In this document: positions 54,050-64,000 of the stretch, piece by piece
Layout of the letters: each line of letters opens with the position of its first letter
How positions within the stretch are numbered: position 1 is the stretch's first letter
Assembly (NCBI RefSeq): GCF_014905175.1
Contig: NC_057788.1
Span: forward strand, 25,204,154 to 25,268,153
Length of the DNA: 64,000 bases
Direction: 5' to 3'
From: Aphidius gifuensis
Taxonomy: Eukaryota; Arthropoda; Insecta; Hymenoptera; Braconidae
Position numbers and translations under genes: made by a program
The notes under the pieces: model-generated
What the model saw: only the letters and a program-made list of their open reading frames with translations
Database searches by the model: none
What the model was told of the DNA's origin: nothing

Positions 54050-57000
54050 CTGTTGAGCAAGTAAATTTTAAATCCAGATTATTATAGATAAGAAACGAGT
54101 AGAATAAAAAATGAATTTATGATTGCACATAACGGTAAAATTAATTTAACTAACATCAAATACTTCGCCAATTTAATGCCACTCAAACCAAGATCATTAA
54201 CCAGCTGTCGATTTTCTTCACAAATTGTTTTTTGTATACAACGAATTTTTGCATCGTTCAAAAAAATTTCTTGCTGTTCAGGTGTCTGCAAACAGAAAAA
54301 CATTACATAAGTGTTAGTATTTGTTTTTTCCCTCTTGAATATTATATGCATAAGATGAATGTAAGTTTATTAAAAAAATACCATGTGATAAAAATCTTTT
54401 GATGAATGAACATCTCTCTTTTTCCTGTCTGATAAATCATCAATAGTATTTTCTTTTTTTTGTTTAGAGATAGTCATTATTGATGATTGTATTATGGCAA
54501 AAAGTGTTAATAATCCGATGAACAAACCGATTGACAGATATTTTAGTGGTAACTGAATAACTTGATTATTGTTACTTTCTGACATAACTGGAAACACATG
54601 TTCAGGGTGACCATACGGAGTCCAATTATCACTTCTGTAGTAAGGTGGTAGGGTTGACGGAACTGTTATAAAATAATCGTTTTATATTAATGATAACATT
54701 TTAAAAAATAAATAGTACAATTAATAAGTATTGTCTGAACAATAACTTATTAGTAATAGAAACATATTTCAAAAAAAAATATGAAAGGAACCAAAGATAT
54801 TTTGATTTACATTTCTTTTTATTAAATTCTCTTTGCACTCTTAACAATTCTATATGAGATTCTGAACGGGAACATAAAAGAATTTTATTCAATTATTTTT
54901 ACTCCTTTTCCTTATAATTCCTAATTTATTAAATGATTTTTGAAATTCGATAGAAAAAATGAAGATTTTGAACAGGACCATAGAATAGGCAAGGAGGTAT
55001 TTTGTATTTTATTTGACATACCTCTTTTCTTTTATAATTTCCTAATTTTATTTATTTTTTTTTTAAATTCCTGTAGAAAAAATAAAGATTTTGAACAGGA
55101 ACATAGAATTGGCAAGGAGGTATTTTGTATTTTATTTAACATACCTCTTGTCTTTTATAATTTCCTAATTATTTTTTTTTTTTTTGAAATTCTATAGAAA
55201 AATTGGAAATTTTGAACAGGAACATAGAATAGGCAAGGAGGTATTTTGTATTTTATTTAACATACCTCTTCTATTTTATAATTTCCTAATTTTATTTGTT
55301 TTTTTTTTTTGAATTTCTATAGAAAAAATGGAGATTTTGAACAGGAACATAGAATAGGCAAGGAGGTATTTTGTATTTTATTTAACATACCTCTTTTCTT
55401 TTATAATTTCCTAATTTTTTTTTTTTTTCTTGAAATTCTATAGAAAAAATGGAGATTTTGAACAGGAACATAGAATAGGCAAGAAGGTATTTGGTATTTT
55501 ATTTAACATACCTCTTTTATTTTATAATTTCCTAATTTCATTTATTTTTTTTTTTGAAATTCGATAGAAAAAATGAAGATTTTGAACAGGAACACAGAAT
55601 AGGCAAGGAGGTATTTTGTATTTTATTTAACATACTTCTTCTATTTTATAATTTCCTAATTTTATTTATTTCTTTTTTAAATTTCTATAAAAAAAATGAA
55701 GATTTTGAACAGGAACATAGAATAGGCAAGGAGGTATTTTGTATTTTATTTATCATACCTCTTTTCTTTTATAATTTCCTAATTTTGTATATTTTTTTTT
55801 TTTTGAATTTCATAGAAAAAATAAAGATTTTGAACAGGAACATATAATAAGCAAGGAGGTATTTTGCATTTTATTTAACATACCTCTTTTCTTTTATAAT
55901 TTCCTAATTTTATTTTATTTTTTTTTGAAATTCTAAAGAAAAAATGGAGATTCTGAACAGGAACATAGAATAGGCAAGGAGGTATTTTGTATTTTATTTA
56001 ACATACCTCTTTTCTTTTATAATTTCCTCATTTTATTTATTTTTTTTTTGAAATTCTATAGAAAAAATTAAGATTTTGAACAGGAACATAGAATAGGCAA
56101 GGAGGTATTTTGTATTTCATTTAACATACCTCTTTTCTTTTATAATTTCCTAGTTTTATTATTTTTTTTTTTTTGAATTTCTATAGAAAAAATGGAGATT
56201 TTGAACAGGAACATAGAATAGGCAAGGAGGTATTTTGTATTTTATTTTTCATACCTCTTTTCTTTTATAATTTCTTAATTTTGTAATTTTTTTTTTTTTT
56301 GAATTTCATAGAAAAAATAAAGATTTTGAACAGGAACATATAATAAGTAAGGATGTATTTTGCATTTTATTTAACATACCTCTTTTATTTTATAATTTCC
56401 TAATTTTATTTATTTTTTTTTTAAATTTCTATAGAAAAAATAAAGATTTTGAACAGGAACATATAATAGGCAAGGAGGTATTTTGTATTTCATTTAACAT
56501 ACCTCTTGTTTTTTATAATTTCCTAATTTTATTTTTTTTTTTTTTTGAATTTCTATAGAAAAAAATGGAGATTTTGAACAGGAACATAGAATAGGCAAGG
56601 AGGTATTTTGTATTTTATTTAACATACCTCTTTTCTTTTGTAATTTCCTAATTTTTTTTTTTTTTCTTGAAATTCTATAGAAAAAATGGAGATTTTGAAC
56701 AGGAACATAGAATAGGCAAGAAGGTATTTGGTATTTTATTTAACATACCTCTTTTCTTTTATAATTTTCTAATTTTATTATTTTTTTTTTTTTGAATTTC
56801 TATAGAAAAAATTGAGATTTCGAACAGGAACATAGAATAGGCGAGGAGGTATTTTGTATTTTATTTAACATACCTCTTTTCTTTTATAATTTCCTAATTT
56901 TGTATTTTTTTTTTTTTGAATTTCATAGAAAAAATAAAGATTTTGAACAGGAACATATAATAGGCAAGGAGGTATTTTGTATTTTATTTAACATACCTCT

Positions 57001-60000
57001 TTTCTTTTATAATTTCCTAATTTTTTTTTTTTTTCTTGAAATTCTATAGAAAAAATGGAGATTTTGAACAGGAACATAGAATAGGCAAGAAGGTATTCGG
57101 TATTTTATTTAACATACCTCTTTTATTTTATAATTTCCTAATTTTATTTATTTTTTTTTTTGAAATTCGATAGAAAAAATGAAGATTTTGAACAGGAACA
57201 CAGAATAGGCAAGGAGGTATTTTGTATTTTATTTAACATACTTCTTCTATTTTATAATTTCCTAATTTTATTTATTTCTTTTTTAAATTTCTATAGAAAA
57301 AATGAAGATTTTGAACAGGAACATAGAATTGGCAAGGAGGTATTTTGTATTTTATTTAACATACCTCTTGTCTTTTATAATTTCCTAATTATTTTTTTTT
57401 TTTTTGAAATTCTATAGAAAAATTGGAGATTTTGAACAGGAACATAGAATAGGCAAGGAGGTATTTTGTATTTTATTTATCATACCTCTTTTCTTTTATA
57501 ATTTCCTAATTTTGTATATTTTTTTTTTTTGAATTTCATAGAAAAAATAAAGATTTTGAACAGGAACATATAATAGGCAAGGAGGTATTTTGTATTTTAT
57601 TTAACATACCTCTTCTATTTTATAAGTTCCTAATTTTATTTGTTTTTTTTTTTTGAATTTCATAGAAAAAATAAAGATTTTGAACAGGAACATATAATAA
57701 GCAAGGAGGTATTTTGCATTTTATTTAACAGACCTCTTTTCTTTTATAATTTCCTAATTTTATTATTTTTTTTTTTTTGAATTTCTATAGAAAGAATGGA
57801 GATTTCGAACAGGAACATAGAATAGGCGAGGAGGTATTTTGTATTTTATTTAACATACCTCTTCTATTTTATAATTTCCTAATTTTATTTGTTTTTTTTT
57901 TTTAAATTTCTATAGAAAAAATGGAGATTTTGAACAGGAACATAGAATAGGCAAGGAGGTATTTTGTATTTTATTTAACATACCTCTTTTCTTTTATAAT
58001 TTCCTAATTTTTTTTTTTTTTCTTGAAATTCTATAGAAAAAATGGAGATTTTGAACAGGAACATAGAATAGGCAAGAAGGTATTTGGTATTTGATTTAAC
58101 ATACCTCTTTTATTTTATAGTTTCCTAATTTTATTTATTTTTTTTTTTGAAATTCGATAGAAAAAATGAAGATTTTGAACAGGAACACAGAATAGGCAAG
58201 GAGGTATTTTGTATTTTATTTAACATACTTCTTCTATTTTATAATTTCCTAATTTTATTTATTTCTTTTTTAAATTTCTATAGAAAAAATGAAGATTTTG
58301 AACAGGAACATAGAATTGGCAAGGAGGTATTTTGTATTTTATTTAACATACCTCTCATAATTTCCTAATTATTTTTTTTTTTTTTGAAATTCTATAGAAA
58401 AATTGGAGATTTTGAACAGGAACATAGAATAGGCAAGGAGGTATTTTGTATTTTATTTATCATACCTCTTTTCTTTTATAATTTTCTAATTTTATTTATT
58501 TTTTTTTTTTGAAATTCGATAGAAAAAATGAAGATTTTGAACAGGAACACAGAATAGGCAAGGAGGTATTTTGTATTTTATTTAACATACTTCTTCTATT
58601 TTATAATTTCCTAATTTTATTTATTTCTTTTTTAAATTTCTATAGAAAAAATGAAGATTTTGAACAGGAACATATAATAGGCAAGGAGGTATTTTGTATT
58701 TCATTTAACATACCTCTTGTTTTTTATAATTTCCTAATTTTATTTTTTTTTTTTTTTGAATTTCTATAGAAAAAAATGGAGATTTTGAACAGGAACATAG
58801 AATAGGCAAGGAGGTATTTTGTATTTTATTTAACATACCTCTTTTCTTTTGTAATTTCCTAATTTTTTTTTTTTTTTCTTGAAATTCTATAGAAAAAATG
58901 GAGATTTTGAACAGGAACATAGAATAGGCGAGGAGGTATTTTGTATTTTATTTAACATACCTCTTTTCTTTTATAATTTCCTCATTTTATTTATTTTTTT
59001 TTTGAAATTCTATAGAAAAAATTAAGATTTTGAACAGGAACATATAATAGGCAAGGAGGTATTTTGTATTTTATTTAACATACCTCTTCTATTTTATAAT
59101 TTCCTAATTTTATTTGTTTTTTTTTTTGCATTTCATAGAAAAAATAAAGATTTTGAACAGGAACATATAATAAACAAGGAGGTATTTTGCATTTTATTTA
59201 ACATACCTCTTTTCTTTTATAATTTCCTAATTTTATTATTTTTTTTTTTTTGAATTTCTATAGAAAAAATGGAGATTTTGAACAGGAACATAGAATAGGC
59301 AAGGAGGTATTTTGTATTTTATTTAACATACCTCTTTTATTTTATAATTTCCTAATTTTATTTATTTTTTTTTTTGAAATTCGATAGAAAAAATGAAGAT
59401 TTTGAACAGGAACACAGAATAGGCAAGGAGGTATTTTGTATTTTATTTAACATACTTCTTCTATTCTATAATTTCCTAATTTTATTTATTTCTTTTTTAA
59501 ATTTCTATAGAAAAAATGAAGATTTTGAACAGGAACATAGAATTGGCAAGGAGGTATTTTGTATTTTATTTAACATACCTCTTGTCTTTTATAATTTCCT
59601 AATTATTTTTTTTTTTTTTGAAATTCTATAGAAAAATTGGAGATTTTGAACAGGAACATAGAATAGGCAAGGAGGTATTTTGTATTTTATTTATCATACC
59701 TCTTTTCTTTTATAATTTCCTAATTTTGTATATTTTTTTTTTTTGAATTTCATAGAAAAAATAAAGATTTTGAACAGGAACATATAATAGGCAAGGAGGT
59801 ATTTTGTATTTTATTTAACATACCTCTTCTATTTTATAATTTCCTAATTTTATTTGTTTTTTTTTTTGAATTTCATAGAAAAAATAAAGATTTTGAACAG
59901 GAACATATAATAAGCAAGGAGGTATTTTGCATTTTATTTAACAGACCTCTTTTCTTTTATAATTTCCTAATTTTATTATTTTTTTTTTTTTGAATTTCTA

Positions 60001-63000
60001 TAGAAAGAATGGAGATTTCGAACAGGAACATAGAATAGGCGAGGAGGTATTTTGTATTTTATTTAACATACCTCTTCTATTTTATAATTTCCTAATTTTA
60101 TTTGTTTTTTTTTTTTGAATTTCTATAGAAAAAATGGAGATTTTGAACAGGAACATAGAATAGGCAAGGAGGTATTTTGTATTTTATTTAACATACCTCT
60201 TTTCTTTTATAATTTCCTAATTTTTTTTTTTTTTCTTGAAATTCTATAGAAAAAATGGAGATTTTGAACAGGAACATAGAATAGGCAAGAAGGTATTTGG
60301 TATTTTATTTAACATACCTCTTTTATTTTATAATTTCTTAATTTTATATATTTTTTTTTTTGAAATTCGATAGAAAAAATGAAGATTTTGAACAGGAACA
60401 CAGAATAGGCAAGGAGGTATTTTGTATTTTATTTAACATACTTCTTCTATTTTATAATTTCCTAATTTTATTTATTTCTTTTTTAAATTTCTATAGAAAA
60501 AATGAAGATTTTGAACAGGAACATAGAATTGGCAAGGAGGTATTTTGTATTTTATTTAACATACCTCTTGTCTTTTATAATTTCCTAATTATTTTTTTTT
60601 TTTTTGAAATTCTATAGAAAAATTGGAGATTTTGAACAGGAACATAGAATAGGCAAGGAGGTATTTTGTATTTTATTTAACATACCTCTTTTCTTTTATA
60701 ATTTCCTAATTTTGTATTTTTTTTTTTTTGAATTTCATAGAAAAAATAAAGATTTTGAACAGGAACATATAATAGGCAAGGAGGTATTTTGTATTTCATT
60801 TAACATACCTCTTCTATTTTATAATTTCCTAATTTTATTATTTTTTTTTTTTTGAATTTCTATAGAAAAAATGGAGATTTTGAACAGGAACATAGAATAG
60901 GCGAGGAGGTATTTTGTATTTTATTTAACATACCTCTTTTCTTTTATAATTTCCTAATTTTTTTTTTTTTTCTTGAAATTCTATAGAAAAAATGGAGATT
61001 TTGAACAGGAACATAGAATAGGCAAGAAGGTATTTGGTATTTTATTTAACATACCTCTTTTATTTTATAATTTCCTAATTTTATTTATTTTTTTTTTTGA
61101 AATTCGATAGAAAAAATGAAGATTTTGAACAGGAACACAGAATAGGCAAGGAGGTATTTTGTATTTTATTTAACATACTTCTTCTATTTTATAATTTCCT
61201 AATTTTATTTATTTCTTTTTTAAATTTCTATAGAAAAAATGAAGATTTTGAACAGGAACATAGAATTGGCAAGGAGGTATTTTGTATTTTATTTAACATA
61301 CCTCTTGTCTTTTATAATTTCCTAATTATTTTTTTTTTTTTTGAAATTCTATAGAAAAATTGGAGATTTTGAACAGGAACATAGAATAGGCAAGGAGGTA
61401 TTTTGTATTTTATTTATCATACCTCTTTTCTTTTATAATTTCCTAATTTTGTATATTTTTTTTTTTTGAATTTCATAGAAAAAATAAAGATTTTGAACAG
61501 GAACATAGAATAGGCAAGAAGGTATTTGGTATTTTATTTAACATACCTCTTTTATTTTATAATTTCCTAATTTTATTTATTTTTTTTTTTGAAATTCGAT
61601 AGAAAAAATGAAGATTTTGAACAGGAACACAGAATAGGCAAGGAGGTATTTTGTATTTTATTTAACATACTTCTTCTATTTTATAATTTCCTAATTTTAT
61701 TTATTTCTTTTTTAAATTTCTATAGAAAAAATGAAGATTTTGAACAGGAACATAGAATAGGCAAGGAGGTATTTTGCATTTTATTTAACAGACCTCTTTT
61801 CTTTTATAATTTCCTAATTTTATTATTTTTTTTTTTTTGAATTTCTATAGAAAAAATGGAGATTTTGAACAGGAACATATAATAAGTAAGGAGGTATTTT
61901 GCATTTTATTTAACATACCTCTTTTATTTTATAATTTCCTAATTTTATTTATTTTTTTTTTGAATTTCTATAGAAAAAATGGAGATTTCGAACAGGAACA
62001 TAGAATAGGCGAGGAGGTATTTTGTATTTTATTTAACATACCTCTTTTCTTTTATAATTTCCTCATTTTATTTATTTTTTTTTTGAAATTCTATAGAAAA
62101 AATTAAGATTTTGAACAGGAACATATAATAGGCAAGGAGGTATTTTGTATTTTATTTAACATACCTCTTGTCTTTTATAATTTCCTAATTTTATTTTTAT
62201 ATTTTTTTGAAATTCTATAGAAAAAATGGAGATTTTGAACAGGAACATAGAATAGGCAAGGAGGTATTTTGTATTTTATTTATCATACCTCTTTTCATTT
62301 ATAATTTCTTAATTTTGTAATTTTTTTTTTTTTTTTGAATTTCATAGAAAAAATAAAGATTTTGAACAGGAACATATAATAAGTAAGGAGGTATTTTTCA
62401 TTTTATTTAACATACCTCTTTTATTTTATAATTTCCTAATTTTATTTATTTTTTTTTTAAATTTCTATAGAAAAAATAAAGATTTTGAACAGGAACATAT
62501 AATAGGCAAGGAGGTATTTTGTATTTTATTTAACATACCTCTTTTCTTTTATAATTTCCTAATTTTATTTATTTTTTTTTTTTAATTTTTATAGAAAAAA
62601 TAAAGATTTTGAACAGGAACATAGAATGGGCAAGGAGGTATTTCGTATTTTATTTAACATACCTTTTTTCTTTTATAATTTTCTAATTTTATTTAACTAT
62701 TTTCAAAATTTCCATGGAAAAAATGAAGATTCTTACCAGGAACATAGAACAGGCAAAGAGGTATTTTGTATTTTATTTGACATACCTCTTTTTTTTATAA
62801 TTCTATTATTTTCTCAATTTTTTAAAAAATTTTCGAACGTTTTTCGACAAAATCGTAAGTTCGTCACCGAACATAGCATGATCAATGAGTTATTTGGCGA
62901 TTCCTAAAAGTAAATGATTTTTAAATTTGCTCAGTTTAAGACTTGAACGGATAACAGCAATTTTTTTTCTAAATTTTATTTACCAGACATGTAGAAGGTT

Positions 63001-63239
63001 GGTAGTATTGATTGTTGAATGTCCGGTTTATGTTGTGATGAATGAATTATTTCTTGTTCAATAACTGGCCACCAATCATTCTGTTTTGAGCTCACTGTCG
63101 TACTAACAATATTCATTGGTGCTAATAAAACATTTTGTTGATTACTAGGTGTTGTCATTGTCGTTACAATATCTTCTGCATAACAATTACATTGAAATAA
63201 TATCACTAACGTAATAAACATGATTCTGTATATAAACAT
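53908..63239 (-). CDS. Unnamed secreted/membrane protein with DM4/12-like cysteine pattern (spliced gene, 4 exons)
   Basis: Complement join of 62984-63239, 54382-54662, 54155-54285, 53908-54049: 269 residues, all GT-AG borders, phases agreeing at every junction. Seen: signal peptide MFIYRIMFITLVILFQCNCYA (about residues 1-21), a Thr/Ser/Gln/Asn-rich luminal part, PPYYRSDNW, a hydrophobic membrane segment (about 128-148), a furin-like RKKR (165-168), then a Cys-bearing tail with RCIQKTICEEN (C195-x5-C201) and DDCNVLYRDCQFP (C253-x6-C260). The CX5C-ICE motif and final C-x3-Y-x2-C recall the insect DM4/12 family, which has no established function. That link is an inference from motif spacing. 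Intron 1 (8.3 kb) is filled with satellite, while introns 2 and 3 are short (96 and 105 bp). I do not recognise an orthologue by name. Confidence 0.75.
54155..54285 (-). CDS. Unnamed gene, exon 3 (CX5C motif)
   Basis: Acceptor CTGTTTGCAG (AG at 54287-54286). Encodes TPEQQEIFLNDAKIRC, IQKTICEENRQLVND, LGLSGIKLAKYL plus two bases. The donor TTGAT|GTTAGT has GT at 54154-54153. Without splicing the frame runs 21 codons further into hydrophobic intron sequence, an alternative end I consider unlikely because exon 4 fits phase and motif. Confidence 0.75.
54382..54662 (-). CDS. Unnamed gene, exon 2 (membrane segment, RKKR site)
   Basis: Acceptor TTTTATAACAG (AG at 54664-54663). The split codon gives Val, then PSTLPPYYRSDNWTPYG, LPLKYLSIGLFIGLLTLFAI (membrane segment), a basic stretch SDRKKRDVHSS and DFYHM. 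The donor ATG|GTATTT is at 54381, phase 0. Confidence 0.8.
57160..58146. repeat. Higher-order repeat copy 1 (8 monomers, 987 bp)
   Basis: Eight distinguishable monomers in fixed order: one with TTCGATAG/CACAGAAT, one with GAATTGGC, one with AAAAATTGG, one with TTTCATAG/TATAATAGG, one with TAATAAGC and ACAGACCTC, one with GAAAGAATGG/TTTCGAAC/GCGAGG, one plain, and one with CAAGAAGGTATTTGG. The same series recurs at 59374. Confidence 0.85.
59374..60359. repeat. Higher-order repeat copy 2 (8 monomers, 986 bp)
   Basis: Same eight monomers in the same order as 57160-58146, including the rare marker changes (ACAGACCTC; GAAAGAATGG with TTTCGAAC). Only a few differences by eye. Partial copies of the series begin at 55554, 58147, 58509, 60360, 61097 and 61589. 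Confidence 0.85.
62984..63239 (-). CDS. Unnamed gene, exon 1 (signal peptide)
   Basis: ATG at 63239-63237 after an A-rich leader. Encodes 85 residues plus one base: hydrophobic signal sequence, then TTMTTPSNQQN, a Ser/Thr-rich spacer and ILPTFYMS. The donor TCTG|GTAAAT is at 62983-62982. The second ATG (residue 7) would give a shorter signal core, but the first keeps the basic N-region. Confidence 0.8.
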
Positions 63240-63285
63240 TTTTTCTATATATTTTTTTATAGTTATTGTATCAAGTTAGTTGAAT

Positions 63286-63297
63286 CAAGACTGATGT
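63286..63297 (-). promoter_or_regulatory. Possible initiator of the unnamed gene
   Basis: GACTGA at 63289-63294 reads TCAGTC on the - strand, matching the arthropod initiator TCAKTY. It lies about 53 nt upstream of the start codon. No TATA box or downstream promoter element is evident at the expected spacing. Confidence 0.25.
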
Positions 63298-63299
63298 GA

Positions 63300-64000
63300 C
63301 AGTCTCTATCAAAACGTTCATTCTAAGCAAATGCTACCTTCTCATTTCGATGCACTGGTTAATTCGTTTCGCTCGAAGCAGTACACCCTCAATCATATCC
63401 TATCTCAAATATGTTGTTTGTAATTTCGTTGCAAGATTATCATTTGGTTCGTTGGCTCGAAAAAAAATTTAATTTATATTTAATTTATCTTTTTTTGTGT
63501 CTACAACCGTTACATTATTTAAACGAGAATATGATTCGTCTAAAACAAAATCATATCTACTTAAGTAAAATGACTAACAAAAATAACACCAATTGTCGTT
63601 AAATGTAACTAACTTGCTTTTTTGTTTACCAAAAATGCTTCTGTAATTATTTCTGACACGTCGTCAGAAGATAGAACGGTTTCAAAAATTTATTCCTCAT
63701 TGGACTATTATTATAATTATTAAAGGCTATTGTGAAAAATTATTTATTGTCATAATAGAATACATATACTTTTTTTTTTAATTTTTTTCTCTTATCATAC
63801 ACTTCTAATTCAGTACAGTTCAAATTAATTCAAAGTGACACCATTGATAAAAAAGACGAATACAATAAATGAAATAAAAAGTTAAAATAGATAAAAAAGA
63901 GTGTTGATGGAGGTAAACAAAGAGCCAAAAAACCCAGGGTAAGAGAAGGATGATTTTAGTTGGGTGTTGCTATGGCAATATTTTACCCAGGGGAAACTAC
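63300..64000. other. Upstream flank of the unnamed gene; no gene recognised
   Basis: A 63-codon frame (63411-63602, +) is present but has no recognisable motif or supporting context. The rest is AT-rich with one T-run. The last 100 bp are more G-rich. Confidence 0.5.

Larger units (their letters stand above)
54855..62910. repeat. Tandem satellite, about 64 monomers of about 123 bp
   Basis: I counted about 64 copies of the core GATTTTGAACAGGAACATA at a mean spacing of 123 bp (54964 to about 62728). Each monomer on + reads: CTATAGAAAAAATGGAG, GATTTTGAACAGGAACATA, GAATAGGCAAGGAGGTATTT, a T-rich part, AACATACCTCTTTTCTTTT, ATAATTTCCTAATTTTATTT, then 9-17 T. Length differs mainly in the T-run. Core copies are highly alike; the first (about 54855-54930) and last (about 62840-62910) are decayed, the usual pattern for arrays homogenised by unequal exchange. 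Variants include CACAGAAT versus CATAGAAT versus CATATAAT and CTTCTTC versus CCTCTTT. Confidence 0.97.
54663..62983 (-). other. Satellite-filled intron 1 of the unnamed gene
   Basis: 8,321 bp between donor GTAAAT (62983) and acceptor TATAACAG (54663). About 97% of it is the tandem array described separately; only about 190 bp at the 3' end and about 75 bp at the 5' end are non-repetitive. The intron would be a normal 270 bp or so without the array. Confidence 0.75.

Noticed and set aside
54082..54154. Read-through of exon 3 to TAA at 54084 as the C-terminus of the unnamed protein
   Set aside because: Adds a hydrophobic tail of intron-like composition, while GTTAGT and a downstream acceptor give a phase-matched exon with the expected final Cys pair.
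54940..62106. The repeated + strand frames of 73-97 codons as a protein-coding gene family
   Set aside because: They are pieces of the 123-bp satellite, start mostly at TTG, are broken by T-run length changes, and lie antisense inside an intron.
63411..63602. 63-codon + frame near the right end as a gene
   Set aside because: Low-information sequence, no motif, no splice or promoter context.
1..64000. CRISPR arrays, rRNA, transposons with terminal repeats
   Set aside because: The only regular array is a satellite without spacers; no transposase-like frames, long terminal repeats or rRNA words were recognised.

Overview
This 64 kb window is AT-rich (very roughly three quarters A+T by eye), intron-rich eukaryotic DNA with many poly(A)/poly(T) runs of 9-20 bases and sparse, widely spaced coding exons. 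The recognisable protein is an insect-type Gustavus. Together with the base composition this suggests an insect, possibly an AT-rich hymenopteran such as a parasitoid wasp. That placement is an inference and cannot be proved from this window. I see no bacterial, phage or CRISPR features, and no rRNA, tRNA or transposon I can defend.

Two spliced protein-coding genes can be rebuilt. (1) gus (gustavus, the SPRY-domain SOCS-box protein family), + strand. Seven coding exons (25811-25839, 29793-29831, 44078-44478, 46750-46979, 47052-47382, 47463-47621, 47713-47849) join in frame to 441 codons plus stop. The last five exons hold the conserved 291-residue Gustavus starting MGQKISG at 44460. The first two exons and most of the third would add a 150-residue N-terminal extension. 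(2) An unnamed gene on the - strand, four exons (62984-63239, 54382-54662, 54155-54285, 53908-54049), 269 codons plus stop. It encodes a signal peptide, one membrane segment, a furin-like site and a C-terminal cysteine pattern like the insect DM4/12 family.

Layout: 1-25.5 kb has no supported coding exon but holds three sites that look like recursive splice (ratchet) points on the + strand, as expected inside a very long intron. 25.8-47.85 kb is gus, with introns of about 4 kb and 14 kb separating the early exons and a compact 3' end. 47.85-53.9 kb is the gus 3' UTR plus AT-rich spacer. 53.9-63.24 kb is the second gene. 63.3-64 kb is unassigned.

The most unusual structure is in intron 1 of the second gene (54663-62983, 8.3 kb). 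It is almost completely filled by a tandem satellite of about 64 monomers of about 123 bp, with an 8-monomer higher-order repeat of about 986 bp. On the transcribed strand nearly every monomer carries a 5' splice-site-like sequence (GAG|GTATGT), a 3' splice-site-like sequence (TTTTTTCTATAG) 74 nt downstream, AATAAA hexamers and an oligo(A) tract. The intron is therefore a serial array of intron-like modules.
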